From Gammaproteobacteria bacterium (GTDB lineage: Bacteria; Pseudomonadota; Gammaproteobacteria; Enterobacterales; GCA-2746155), in NCBI GenBank assembly GCA_024206355.1, contig JAAGZM010000508.1, forward strand, positions 1 through 9,021: DNA of 9,021 nt, written 5' to 3'. The notes under the pieces were generated by a model. It was not told where the DNA came from. It did no database searches and saw nothing but the letters and a program-made list of their open reading frames with translations. Of this stretch, positions 1 through 5,642 are shown piece after piece. Positions within the stretch are counted from its first letter, which is position 1. Each line of letters opens with the position of its first letter. A program made the translations under genes and the position numbers.

Positions 1-172
1 TAATCATGTAAATAAAGCGTTATATTTCATAAAGATATGAGCAACACTAGTCTAAATGAATAAGAAAGAGTGCTTTTAGCCTTAGTTTTTTGATTTTATA
101 ATTCGGAAAGTTTGACTTATATCTGTATAATCACTATTTTAATGAGCATTGTTTATAGGTAAATATTTAATA
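1..172. other. AT-rich upstream flank of the integron integrase gene
   Basis: No credible gene lies here: all reading frames on both strands close within a few codons or run only briefly to the window edge. In a classical integron the attI site and the cassette array lie on this 5' side of intI and are read divergently. I looked for the attachment core GTTRRRY, or its complement RYYYAAC, on both strands and found no full match. The nearest is GTTATAT at 19-25 (6 of 7), inside AAGCGTTA at 15-22. An 11-bp sequence at 74-84 recurs inverted at the end of intI. If an attI site exists it is divergent or lies further left than this window. Confidence 0.5.
112..140 (+). promoter_or_regulatory. Candidate sigma-70 promoter of intI, with a LexA-like half-site in the spacer
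   Basis: TTGACT at 112-117 (5 of 6 to the -35 consensus) is followed, after a 17-nt spacer, by TATTTT at 135-140 (4 of 6 to the -10 consensus). Transcription would start near 147, about 26 nt before the ATG at 173. Inside the spacer, CTGTATA at 123-129 matches the left half of a LexA box, but the right half (TATT where ACAG is expected) does not. A TATAAT at 126-131 has no -35 at a usable distance. Promoter support is moderate; LexA control is weak. Confidence 0.4.
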
Positions 173-1159
173 ATGGAAGACGTACCACAACATATATTAC
201 CAGACTCAACTCGATTCATTGATCGCCTTAGATTATTTATTCGATCACGAAATCTTGCTTATGCTACCGAACAAACCTATGTTGCATGGATACTCAATTT
301 TATTCGCTTTCATAAAATGAAGCACCCTAGGGAAATGAACGAATTAGATATTGAATCTTTTCTTAATTATTTAGCTGTAGAGCGACATTGCTCTAAGTCA
401 ACTCAACGAACTGCATTAAATGCCATAGTTTTCCTTTTTAAACGTTACATGCAAAGGGAGGACCTTGGTGATTTTTCTTTTATTAATTCAGGAAAGAAAC
501 GACAAATTCCTACGGTTTTAACTCATGAAGAAGCGTTAAAAGTGATTGGCAATTTAACCGGGAAATACAAATTCATGGCGCAGTTAATGTACGGTACTGG
601 ATTAAGAATTTCAGAAGTAATGCGGCTAAGGGTCAAAGATATTGATTTTGGAATGAAACAAATTATCGTTCGAAATGGTAAGGGGAATAAAGACCGGACC
701 ACTTTGTTGCCTAATAAACTGGAAGAACAATTAAATGAACAAATTACATTGGTTAAGATCCTTCATAAACAGGATTTGGATGATGGGTTTGGACATGTAT
801 ATTTACCAAATGCATTGGAACGAAAAGATACCAATGCTAATGTTGAATTAAAGTGGCAGTATTTATTTCCATCAGGAAAAATTATCAAAGATCCTCGAAG
901 CAATATGCTTCGCCGCCATCATTTAAATAAATCGATTCTTGCAAAACATGTTACCAAAGCAGTCCGAAAATCAGGAATTAATAAAAAAGCATCAAGTCAT
1001 ACTTTTAGACACTCCTTTGCAACTCAGCTTTTGAAAAATGGAAATGATATAAGAACTGTCCAACAACTACTAGGTCATAGCGATGTTTCGACGACCGAAA
1101 TTTATACCCATGTTATAAAGCAAGAAAATGCAAGTGTAAAAAGTCCGATTGATTTTTAA
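173..1159 (+). CDS. intI: Integron integrase IntI (tyrosine recombinase)
   Basis: IntI inserts and excises gene cassettes by recombination between attI and folded single-stranded attC sites. With an ATG at 173 the protein has 328 residues. It has an N-terminal SAM-like core-binding domain (about 12-95) and a C-terminal catalytic domain (about 110-320). The tyrosine-recombinase residues are all present: R145 in GTGLRISE, K170 in NGKGNKDR, H276 and R279 in SHTFRHSF, H302 in LLGHSDVSTT and Y311 in IYTH. The insert that sets IntI apart from XerC/XerD and phage integrases is at about 207-252 (LPNALERK, WQYLFPS, DPRS, RRHHLN). An in-frame TTG at 149 would add eight residues, but it sits almost at the predicted transcription start, and the ATG places the catalytic residues within one position of those in IntI1. 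The ribosome-binding site is poor (AGG at 157-159, 13 nt upstream). The gene reads more AT-rich than its neighbours. It looks full length; the family call is firm, but activity cannot be judged. Confidence 0.93.
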   Translation: MEDVPQHILPDSTRFIDRLRLFIRSRNLAYATEQTYVAWILNFIRFHKMKHPREMNELDIESFLNYLAVERHCSKSTQRTALNAIVFLFKRYMQREDLGDFSFINSGKKRQIPTVLTHEEALKVIGNLTGKYKFMAQLMYGTGLRISEVMRLRVKDIDFGMKQIIVRNGKGNKDRTTLLPNKLEEQLNEQITLVKILHKQDLDDGFGHVYLPNALERKDTNANVELKWQYLFPSGKIIKDPRSNMLRRHHLNKSILAKHVTKAVRKSGINKKASSHTFRHSFATQLLKNGNDIRTVQQLLGHSDVSTTEIYTHVIKQENASVKSPIDF

Positions 1160-1258
1160 GGCTAAAAACATGTAAAGGGAAATTGTTGCCATGAATCTTC
1201 CGAGCATATAATAGCGTTAGGTGGTCTTCATCATCGATATGAATGGAGTGAAATCAGC

Positions 1259-1327
1259 ATGAATTCTATGCGAACCATTAAATGCAAGGGGTTAATAGTC
1301 CTATTGATTCGGTGTAATAATGCCTAA
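1259..1327 (+). CDS. Very short ORF (22 codons) of doubtful coding status
   Basis: The reading frame runs from ATG at 1259 to TAA at 1325-1327 and would encode MNSMRTIKCKGLIVLLIRCN followed by NA. A Shine-Dalgarno-like GGAG lies at 1245-1248, 10 nt before the ATG. The peptide is basic at the start with a short hydrophobic middle, and I recognise no family. It is listed only because it starts 43 bp after a GTTRRRY core and its stop codon falls inside GCCTAAT, which is the usual placing of a cassette ORF. ORFs this short are common by chance. Confidence 0.12.
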   Translation: MNSMRTIKCKGLIVLLIRCNNA

Positions 1328-1392
1328 TTTCAGTTAAATATAGCCAAAAAGCAACGGAATGACATAAATACCTTCTCAAAATAGTAATATAT

Positions 1393-1422
1393 TTTTCAGA
1401 TCAGGCTCTAGGTGTGTATAAT
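1393..1422 (+). promoter_or_regulatory. Candidate sigma-70 promoter for the yibN-grxC-secB-gpsA-trmL operon
   Basis: TTTTCA at 1393-1398 (4 of 6 to the -35 consensus) precedes a perfect TATAAT at 1417-1422 with an 18-nt spacer. Transcription would start near 1429, giving a leader of about 45 nt before the yibN ATG at 1474. The position also argues against an upstream GTG at 1414 as the yibN start, because that codon lies within the promoter. Confidence 0.5.
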
Positions 1423-1473
1423 TGCGCACTTTCTGTTCAACTAAGAATTTTCAGTTCGGGGCATTTTGAATAT

Positions 1474-1890
1474 ATGGATCAAATAGTAGAATTTATTACT
1501 AATAATGTGACGTTAGTGATTGCTTGGGTGGTTCTTTTCGCACTGCTTTTGGTTAGTTTTACTCGCACATCGAGTAAGGTTATTGGTAATCAACAAATAA
1601 CGACAATGATGAATCGTGAAAATGCTGTGATAATTGATATACGCAGCAAGGCTGATTATGCTAAAGGCCATTTGCTTGGATCTATCAATATTCCCACAGC
1701 TCAATTGAAAGATGCTGATAAAGACCTTGAAAAACACACTGATTGCCCCATTATTCTTGTTGATGCTAATGGCATGCATGCGGCAGCAGCAACCCAACAA
1801 TTACAAAAAATGGGTAAGCAGCAACTTTATAGAATGCAAGGTGGTATTGTTAGTTGGACTAATGATAATTTGCCATTAAGCAACTCATAA
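1474..1890 (+). CDS. yibN: Membrane-anchored rhodanese-like protein, YibN family
   Basis: The 138-residue protein has one N-terminal transmembrane segment (about 12-29) followed by a cytoplasmic rhodanese-like fold (about 38-135). Visible rhodanese features are AVIIDIRSKADYAKGHLLGSI at 51-71 and the closing MQGGIVSWTNDNLP at 121-134. The active-site loop, where a sulfurtransferase carries its catalytic cysteine after the ILVD strand, reads DANGM (97-101). The only cysteine, C91, lies before that strand. E. coli YibN likewise has no cysteine in this loop, so the loss is a family trait and sulfurtransferase activity is unlikely. The gene opens the secB operon, where E. coli yibN also sits, and grxC follows after 11 nt. 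The ATG at 1474 fits the family N-terminus; a GTG 60 nt upstream is in frame but overlaps the promoter. The ribosome-binding site is weak (GGGG at 1458-1461). The exact role is not settled by this sequence. Confidence 0.88.
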   Translation: MDQIVEFITNNVTLVIAWVVLFALLLVSFTRTSSKVIGNQQITTMMNRENAVIIDIRSKADYAKGHLLGSINIPTAQLKDADKDLEKHTDCPIILVDANGMHAAAATQQLQKMGKQQLYRMQGGIVSWTNDNLPLSNS

Positions 1891-1901
1891 GTGAATTTTT
1901 A

Positions 1902-2168
1902 ATGAGCAGTGTTTTAATTTATACAACGCGTTATTGTCCTTATTGTTTTCGAGCCAAAGACTTGTTAGATAGTAAAGGCACCGTTTATCAAGAAATTGCT
2001 GTTGATAACTCAAGAGAGTTAAGACAAGAAATGATGGACTTAAGTGGCAGCAATACAGTGCCACAGATTTTCATTAATAACAGATCTACAGGTGGATGTA
2101 ATGAGCTTTATGCGCTTGAACGAGCGGGTAAGCTTGATGAGCTTTTAATAGCGAGTCCTGAGACTTAA
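1902..2168 (+). CDS. grxC: Glutaredoxin 3
   Basis: This small cytoplasmic thiol-disulfide oxidoreductase uses glutathione to reduce protein disulfides and mixed disulfides. The 88 residues match the usual size of the family. The dithiol active site CPYC is at 12-15. The glutathione-binding TVP loop with its cis-proline is at 52-54, followed by GGCNELYAL at 64-72. That last motif holds a third cysteine, C66, in the position common in GrxC proteins. The gene follows yibN by 11 nt and precedes secB by 58 nt, as in E. coli. There is no clear Shine-Dalgarno sequence before the ATG, so translation may lean on coupling to yibN. Confidence 0.95.
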   Translation: MSSVLIYTTRYCPYCFRAKDLLDSKGTVYQEIAVDNSRELRQEMMDLSGSNTVPQIFINNRSTGGCNELYALERAGKLDELLIASPET

Positions 2169-2172
2169 TAAT

Positions 2173-2201
2173 TTAACCGTAACTAAATCTATCACTATAT
2201 T
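2173..2201 (+). promoter_or_regulatory. Candidate internal promoter before secB
   Basis: In the 58-nt grxC-secB gap, TTAACC at 2173-2178 (4 of 6 to the -35 consensus) and TATATT at 2196-2201 (5 of 6 to the -10 consensus) are separated by exactly 17 nt. Transcription would start near 2208, leaving about 19 nt before the secB ATG with AAGAGA at 2214-2219 as ribosome-binding site. The AT-rich background makes chance matches likely, but this is the longest gap in an otherwise tight operon. Confidence 0.33.
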
Positions 2202-2226
2202 TAGAACATAACAAAGAGAAACTATT

Positions 2227-2739
2227 ATGACTGAAAATACAATTGACCCAAATGCAGCTGCACCTAATGGACCAGCTTTTTCAATTCAAAAAATTTATGT
2301 AAAAGATTTATCTTTTGAAGCTCCTGGTGTACCTGAGACATTTGCTTTTGAAGGTGGATACAAGCCAAATGTTGGTTTAGAACTAAACACTAGCAACAGG
2401 CTTATTAAAGATGATTCTTATGAAGTAAGCTTAAACCTTACTGTGACTGCTAAAGATGGTGAAACGACTTTATTTTTAGCGGAAGTTAAGCAATGCGGTA
2501 TTTTCCTTGTTCAAAATATGGAAGAAAATGCCCAGCGACATACATTAGGTAGCTTCTGCCCTTCTATTTTATTCCCTTACGCTCGTCAGGTTATATCTGA
2601 AGTAATCGCTAATGGCGGTTTCCCTCAGCTTCTACTTGCTCATATTAACTTTGAGCAGTTGTTCCAAGCTCAAGAAGAGCGTAGAAATGCTGAAGCTGCT
2701 GGTACTGATGCACCTGCTGCTGACCTTCCTACTCATTAG
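2227..2739 (+). CDS. secB: Protein-export chaperone SecB
   Basis: SecB is a cytoplasmic homotetramer that keeps precursor proteins unfolded and hands them to SecA for export. The 170-residue protein shows the family signatures IYVKDLSFEAPGVP at 23-36 and, in the conserved second half, CPSILFPYARQVISEVIA at 111-128 then GGFPQLLLAHINFEQLF at 130-146. The length is somewhat above the roughly 155 residues of the E. coli protein because of an N-terminal lead with DPNAAAPNGPA and a polar, alanine-rich tail after about residue 147. The C-terminal region is the part that contacts the SecA zinc domain in E. coli. A ribosome-binding site AAGAGA lies 7 nt before the ATG. gpsA follows after 6 nt, which points to co-transcription. 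Confidence 0.97.
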   Translation: MTENTIDPNAAAPNGPAFSIQKIYVKDLSFEAPGVPETFAFEGGYKPNVGLELNTSNRLIKDDSYEVSLNLTVTAKDGETTLFLAEVKQCGIFLVQNMEENAQRHTLGSFCPSILFPYARQVISEVIANGGFPQLLLAHINFEQLFQAQEERRNAEAAGTDAPAADLPTH

Positions 2740-2745
2740 GCTTTA

Positions 2746-3759
2746 ATGAGTAATACGTCAAAAACAATGCCGATTGCTGTTCTTGGAGCGGGCTCCTGGG
2801 GAACAGCTTTGGCAATGTTGCTGGCGCGCAATGGTAATGAAACACGGCTCTGGGCGAGAAGCTCTGAGCATGTTGAACAAATGCGGGCTGAGTCTGCAAA
2901 TGAAAAATACCTCCCAGGGATTAGCTTCCCTGAAAATCTTTCAGTTTCGTCGAGTTTAGAAGCAACGCTTAAAAGTGTTCGCGATATTTTGATCGTTGTT
3001 CCAAGCCATGCATTTAGACCTTTGCTTAAGCAAATTATGCCTTTTATTCGTTCTGACAGCAGATTAATTTCTGCCTGTAAAGGGCTTGATCCTGAGTCTG
3101 GCGATTTGTTGATTAATGTGGCGGCGGATATTTTAGGCGATACTGTTCCTCTGGCTGTTTTGTCGGGACCAAATTTTGCTGGTGAGCTTGCTAATAATTT
3201 GCCTACAGCAACTACCCTTGCTTCTTTAGATAAGCAGTTTTTTGCTGATTTAGTTGAGCGTATGAAAAACGATCGTTTTCGTGTTTATGGTAGTGATGAC
3301 TTGATTGGTGTGCAACTGGGTGGCGCTATTAAAAACGTTATTGCAGTTGGCGCTGGCATGGCTGATGGCATGGGGTTTGGTGCAAATGCTAGAACTGCAC
3401 TTATAACTCGAGGTTTAGTTGAGCTAACAAGGCTCGGTGTTGCTATGGGTGGTAAAGACAGTACTTTTAGGGGCATGGCTGGTATGGGTGACTTGGTACT
3501 AACTTGTACAGACAACCAATCTCGTAACCGTCGTTTTGGTTTGGCTATTGGTAAGGGGCAGGACTTGAAACAAGCCGAAGCTGAAATTGGGCAGGTAGTT
3601 GAAGCAGTTCGTAATGCTAAAGAAGTGCATCATTTAGCGAAAGAAAAAGCTGTTGAAGTGCCAATTTGTGATGCCATTTATAATATCCTTTATAAAGATG
3701 TCAGCCCTGAAGTTGCTGCACATAATCTTCTCACTCGAGATCTGAAGTTCGAAGACTAG
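2746..3759 (+). CDS. gpsA: NAD(P)H-dependent glycerol-3-phosphate dehydrogenase
   Basis: GpsA reduces dihydroxyacetone phosphate to sn-glycerol 3-phosphate, the backbone for membrane phospholipids. The 337 residues match the family length. The N-terminal Rossmann fold opens with GAGSWGTALA (14-23). SACKGL is at 109-114 and GPNFAGE at 141-147. The catalytic lysine is K196 in GGAIKNVIAVGAGMADG (192-208), followed by NARTALITRG (214-223) and the substrate/nucleotide-binding SRNRRFG at 259-265. The chosen ATG has an AGG at 2738-2740, overlapping the secB stop, with a 5-nt spacer; an ATG eight codons in (2767) is possible but lacks this. trmL follows after 9 nt. In E. coli cysE lies between these two genes and here it does not. 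Confidence 0.97.
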   Translation: MSNTSKTMPIAVLGAGSWGTALAMLLARNGNETRLWARSSEHVEQMRAESANEKYLPGISFPENLSVSSSLEATLKSVRDILIVVPSHAFRPLLKQIMPFIRSDSRLISACKGLDPESGDLLINVAADILGDTVPLAVLSGPNFAGELANNLPTATTLASLDKQFFADLVERMKNDRFRVYGSDDLIGVQLGGAIKNVIAVGAGMADGMGFGANARTALITRGLVELTRLGVAMGGKDSTFRGMAGMGDLVLTCTDNQSRNRRFGLAIGKGQDLKQAEAEIGQVVEAVRNAKEVHHLAKEKAVEVPICDAIYNILYKDVSPEVAAHNLLTRDLKFED

Positions 3760-3768
3760 TTAACCTTT

Positions 3769-4233
3769 ATGTTTCAAATCGCTCTATTTGAACCACGCAT
3801 TGCGCCAAACACTGGCAATATCATGAGATTAGCCGCTAATAATGGTTGTAGGTTACACCTCATTGAGCCTTTAGGTTTTGAGTTGGATGATAAAAAAGTT
3901 CGTCGGGCTGGTCTTGATTATCGTGATTTAGAAAATACTAGTCGTCATAAAGATTATCAAAGTTTTGCGTTAGCAATGGAAGGCCAACGAATTATTGCAT
4001 GTACCACGAAAGGCACAAAAAACTATACGCAGATAAGTTATCAGCAAGGGGATGTATTATTATTTGGTGCTGAAACCCATGGCTTAGCTCATGAAGTGAT
4101 GCAGAGTATTGAGCCTGAGCTTAGAGTTAGAATTCCAATGCAGGAAAACAACCGAAGTTTAAACCTTTCGAATTCAGTTGCCATCATTAGTTATGAGGCC
4201 TGGCGTCAGATAGATTTTAAAGGTGCTGTTTAA
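3769..4233 (+). CDS. trmL: tRNA (cytidine(34)/uridine(34)-2'-O)-methyltransferase TrmL
   Basis: TrmL methylates the 2'-OH of the wobble nucleotide in the tRNA-Leu isoacceptors CmAA and cmnm5UmAA, using S-adenosylmethionine. The 154-residue protein is a minimal SPOUT-class knotted methyltransferase. Signatures are FEPRIAPNTGNIMRLAANNG (7-26), DDKKVRRAGLDY (40-51), LLFGAETHGL (97-106) and the knot segment RIPMQENNRSLNLSNSV (121-137), closing with SYEAWRQ (141-147). It is the last gene of the secB operon, 9 nt after gpsA. The ribosome-binding site is weak, so translational coupling to gpsA is likely. Its stop codon is 2 bp from the stop codon of the converging ntrC, and no terminator hairpin is visible there. 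Confidence 0.96.
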   Translation: MFQIALFEPRIAPNTGNIMRLAANNGCRLHLIEPLGFELDDKKVRRAGLDYRDLENTSRHKDYQSFALAMEGQRIIACTTKGTKNYTQISYQQGDVLLFGAETHGLAHEVMQSIEPELRVRIPMQENNRSLNLSNSVAIISYEAWRQIDFKGAV

Positions 4234-4235
4234 TT

Positions 4236-5642
4236 CTAGTTTGAACCTGAATCATCTATATATAATTCTTTTTGTTTGCGCGTTAAGGTATTTCTTCCCC
4301 ACCCGAGTAGTTTAGAAGCTTTTTGCTTGTGTCCTCCAGAACTCAGTAAAGATTCTTCGATAAGTATTTTTTCAAATTCAGGTAAGCAGTTTTCTAGAAT
4401 GGCTATTTCACCACTTGCAAACTGATGTTTTGCCCACTGTCGAAAGAGTTGTTGCCAGTTACTGGGTTGATCAGGACTTGACGGTTGTTGAAGATCTTCG
4501 GGTAAATCAAGCTGCTGAATTTTATTGCCACTGGCCATAACAGTCAACCATCGACAAACATTTTCTAGTTGCCTTACGTTTCCAGGCCAGTCGAGAGTTT
4601 TCATAAATTTAATAGCATCTGGCATCAGTATTTTTCGATTTACACCGAGTTCTTCTGCTGCTTGGATCAAAAAATGATCAGCTAGTAATGGAATATCCTC
4701 ATTTCGCTCGGCAAGCCTTGGCAAGTGCAAGCGAATGACATTGAGTCGGTGATAGAGATCTTCTCTAAATTCTCCTTCAGTAACCAGAGACATCAAATTT
4801 TGATGGGTTGCTGCAATGACTCTAACGTCTACAATTACTGGAATATGTCCACCAACGCGATAGAATTCTCCATCGGCTAGTACTCTTAGAAGCCGAGTTT
4901 GTGTTTCAAATGGCATGTCGCCAATTTCATCTAAAAACAATGTTCCTTTGTCAGCTTGTTCAAAGCGGCCTTTACGTTGTTGGTTGGCACCGGTGAACGC
5001 TCCTTTTTCATGACCGAATAATTCGCTTTCTACTAACTCTTTTGGTATTGCTGCCATATTCAGTGCAATAAACGGTTGTTTGGAACGTTGGCTATGCCGA
5101 TGTAAAGCTCGTGCTACCAGCTCTTTTCCAGTACCAGATTCACCATTGATTAGCACGGTTGCTTCAGAGCGAGAGAGTCTTCCTAACGCTCTAAAAAGTT
5201 GCTGCATTGCTGGAGCTTCACCAATAATTTCAGTTTCTTGTAGTGGTTGCTCGTTGGTTGTTTGATGATTTTCCTTGCCCTGTCTTATAGCTCGATGAAT
5301 GACAGTTAACGCTTCTTCAATATCAAAAGGTTTTGGTAAGTACTCAAAAGCACCACTTTTAAAGGCAGCTACCGCTGTATCTAAATCAGAGTGTGCGGTC
5401 ATTATGATAACGGGTAGTTCTGGATGACTATCTTGCAGTGATGAAAGCATGGTCAGCCCATCAATACCTGACATTTTTATATCACTGATAATTGCATCTG
5501 GTTTTTCTCGTGAAATTACTTCAAGAATATTGTGCGCATTTTCGATTGTAATTGCTTCAATATTTTCGCGATTGACTGCTTTTTCTAGTACCCAGCGAAT
5601 GGATGCATCATCATCAATAATTAAGATTTTTGCTTGAGACAC
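4236..5642 (-). CDS. ntrC: Nitrogen regulation response regulator NtrC (NR(I))
   Basis: NtrC is the sigma-54-dependent activator of nitrogen-limitation genes such as glnA, switched on when NtrB phosphorylates it. The 468 residues (E. coli protein 469) hold three domains. The receiver domain (1-120) has D11, D12, phospho-acceptor D54 (IISDIKMSG) and K104. The AAA+ domain (about 139-375) has Walker A GESGTGKE at 167-174, the sigma-54 contact loop GAFTGA at 214-219, Walker B GTLFLDEIGD at 233-242, and DWPGNVRQLEN at 351-361. A Fis-type helix-turn-helix lies at about 430-462 (HKQKASKLLGWGRNTLTRK). The start is GTG at 5642, overlapping the ntrB TAG stop by one base (TAGTG) and served by a strong Shine-Dalgarno sequence. 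All key residues are present, so it should be a working activator. It probably also binds the operator upstream of ntrB. Confidence 0.98.
   Translation of the reverse strand: MSQAKILIIDDDASIRWVLEKAVNRENIEAITIENAHNILEVISREKPDAIISDIKMSGIDGLTMLSSLQDSHPELPVIIMTAHSDLDTAVAAFKSGAFEYLPKPFDIEEALTVIHRAIRQGKENHQTTNEQPLQETEIIGEAPAMQQLFRALGRLSRSEATVLINGESGTGKELVARALHRHSQRSKQPFIALNMAAIPKELVESELFGHEKGAFTGANQQRKGRFEQADKGTLFLDEIGDMPFETQTRLLRVLADGEFYRVGGHIPVIVDVRVIAATHQNLMSLVTEGEFREDLYHRLNVIRLHLPRLAERNEDIPLLADHFLIQAAEELGVNRKILMPDAIKFMKTLDWPGNVRQLENVCRWLTVMASGNKIQQLDLPEDLQQPSSPDQPSNWQQLFRQWAKHQFASGEIAILENCLPEFEKILIEESLLSSGGHKQKASKLLGWGRNTLTRKQKELYIDDSGSN

Larger units (their letters stand above)
1160..1473. other. 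Intergenic region between intI and yibN (314 bp), possible degenerate cassette remnant
   Basis: This stretch has no recognisable gene. It holds, in order: the AT-only stem TTTTTA/TAAAAA around the intI stop (1153-1168, no U-tract, so not a convincing terminator); a sequence matching the integron core GTTRRRY (GTTAGGT, 1216-1222); a short inverted repeat TTCAT/ATGAA (1227-1231 and 1239-1243); a 22-codon ORF (1259-1327); GCCTAAT (1322-1328), one base off the inverse core RYYYAAC; and the yibN promoter candidate (1393-1422). Pairs resembling a complete attC site, with R and L boxes at normal spacing, were not found. Confidence 0.5.

Noticed and set aside
149..172. TTG at 149 as the intI start
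   Set aside because: It would lie about 2 nt from the predicted transcription start with no spaced ribosome-binding site, and the ATG at 173 fits the IntI1 residue numbering to within one.
1153..1168. TTTTTA/TAAAAA stem at the intI stop as an intrinsic terminator
   Set aside because: The stem has only A-T pairs with a 4-nt loop and no U-tract after it, so it would be too unstable.
1058..1222. GTCCAAC (1058-1064) and GTTAGGT (1216-1222) as the two ends of an attC site
   Set aside because: GTCCAAC lies within the conserved catalytic region of intI (codons for TVQQ), the arms are not complementary (GTCCAAC versus ACCTAAC), and no L boxes lie between them.
1414..1473. GTG at 1414 as the yibN start
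   Set aside because: It adds 20 residues before the membrane anchor that are not typical of the family, and it sits on top of the -10 element.
1513..1800. 95-codon antisense ORF over yibN
   Set aside because: It lies opposite a recognised gene, has no family features and has no ribosome-binding site of note.
2183..2204. CTAAAT/ATTTAG inverted repeat in the grxC-secB gap as a terminator or operator
   Set aside because: The arms are 6 bp and nearly all A-T, with no U-tract, and the repeat overlaps a better-supported promoter candidate.
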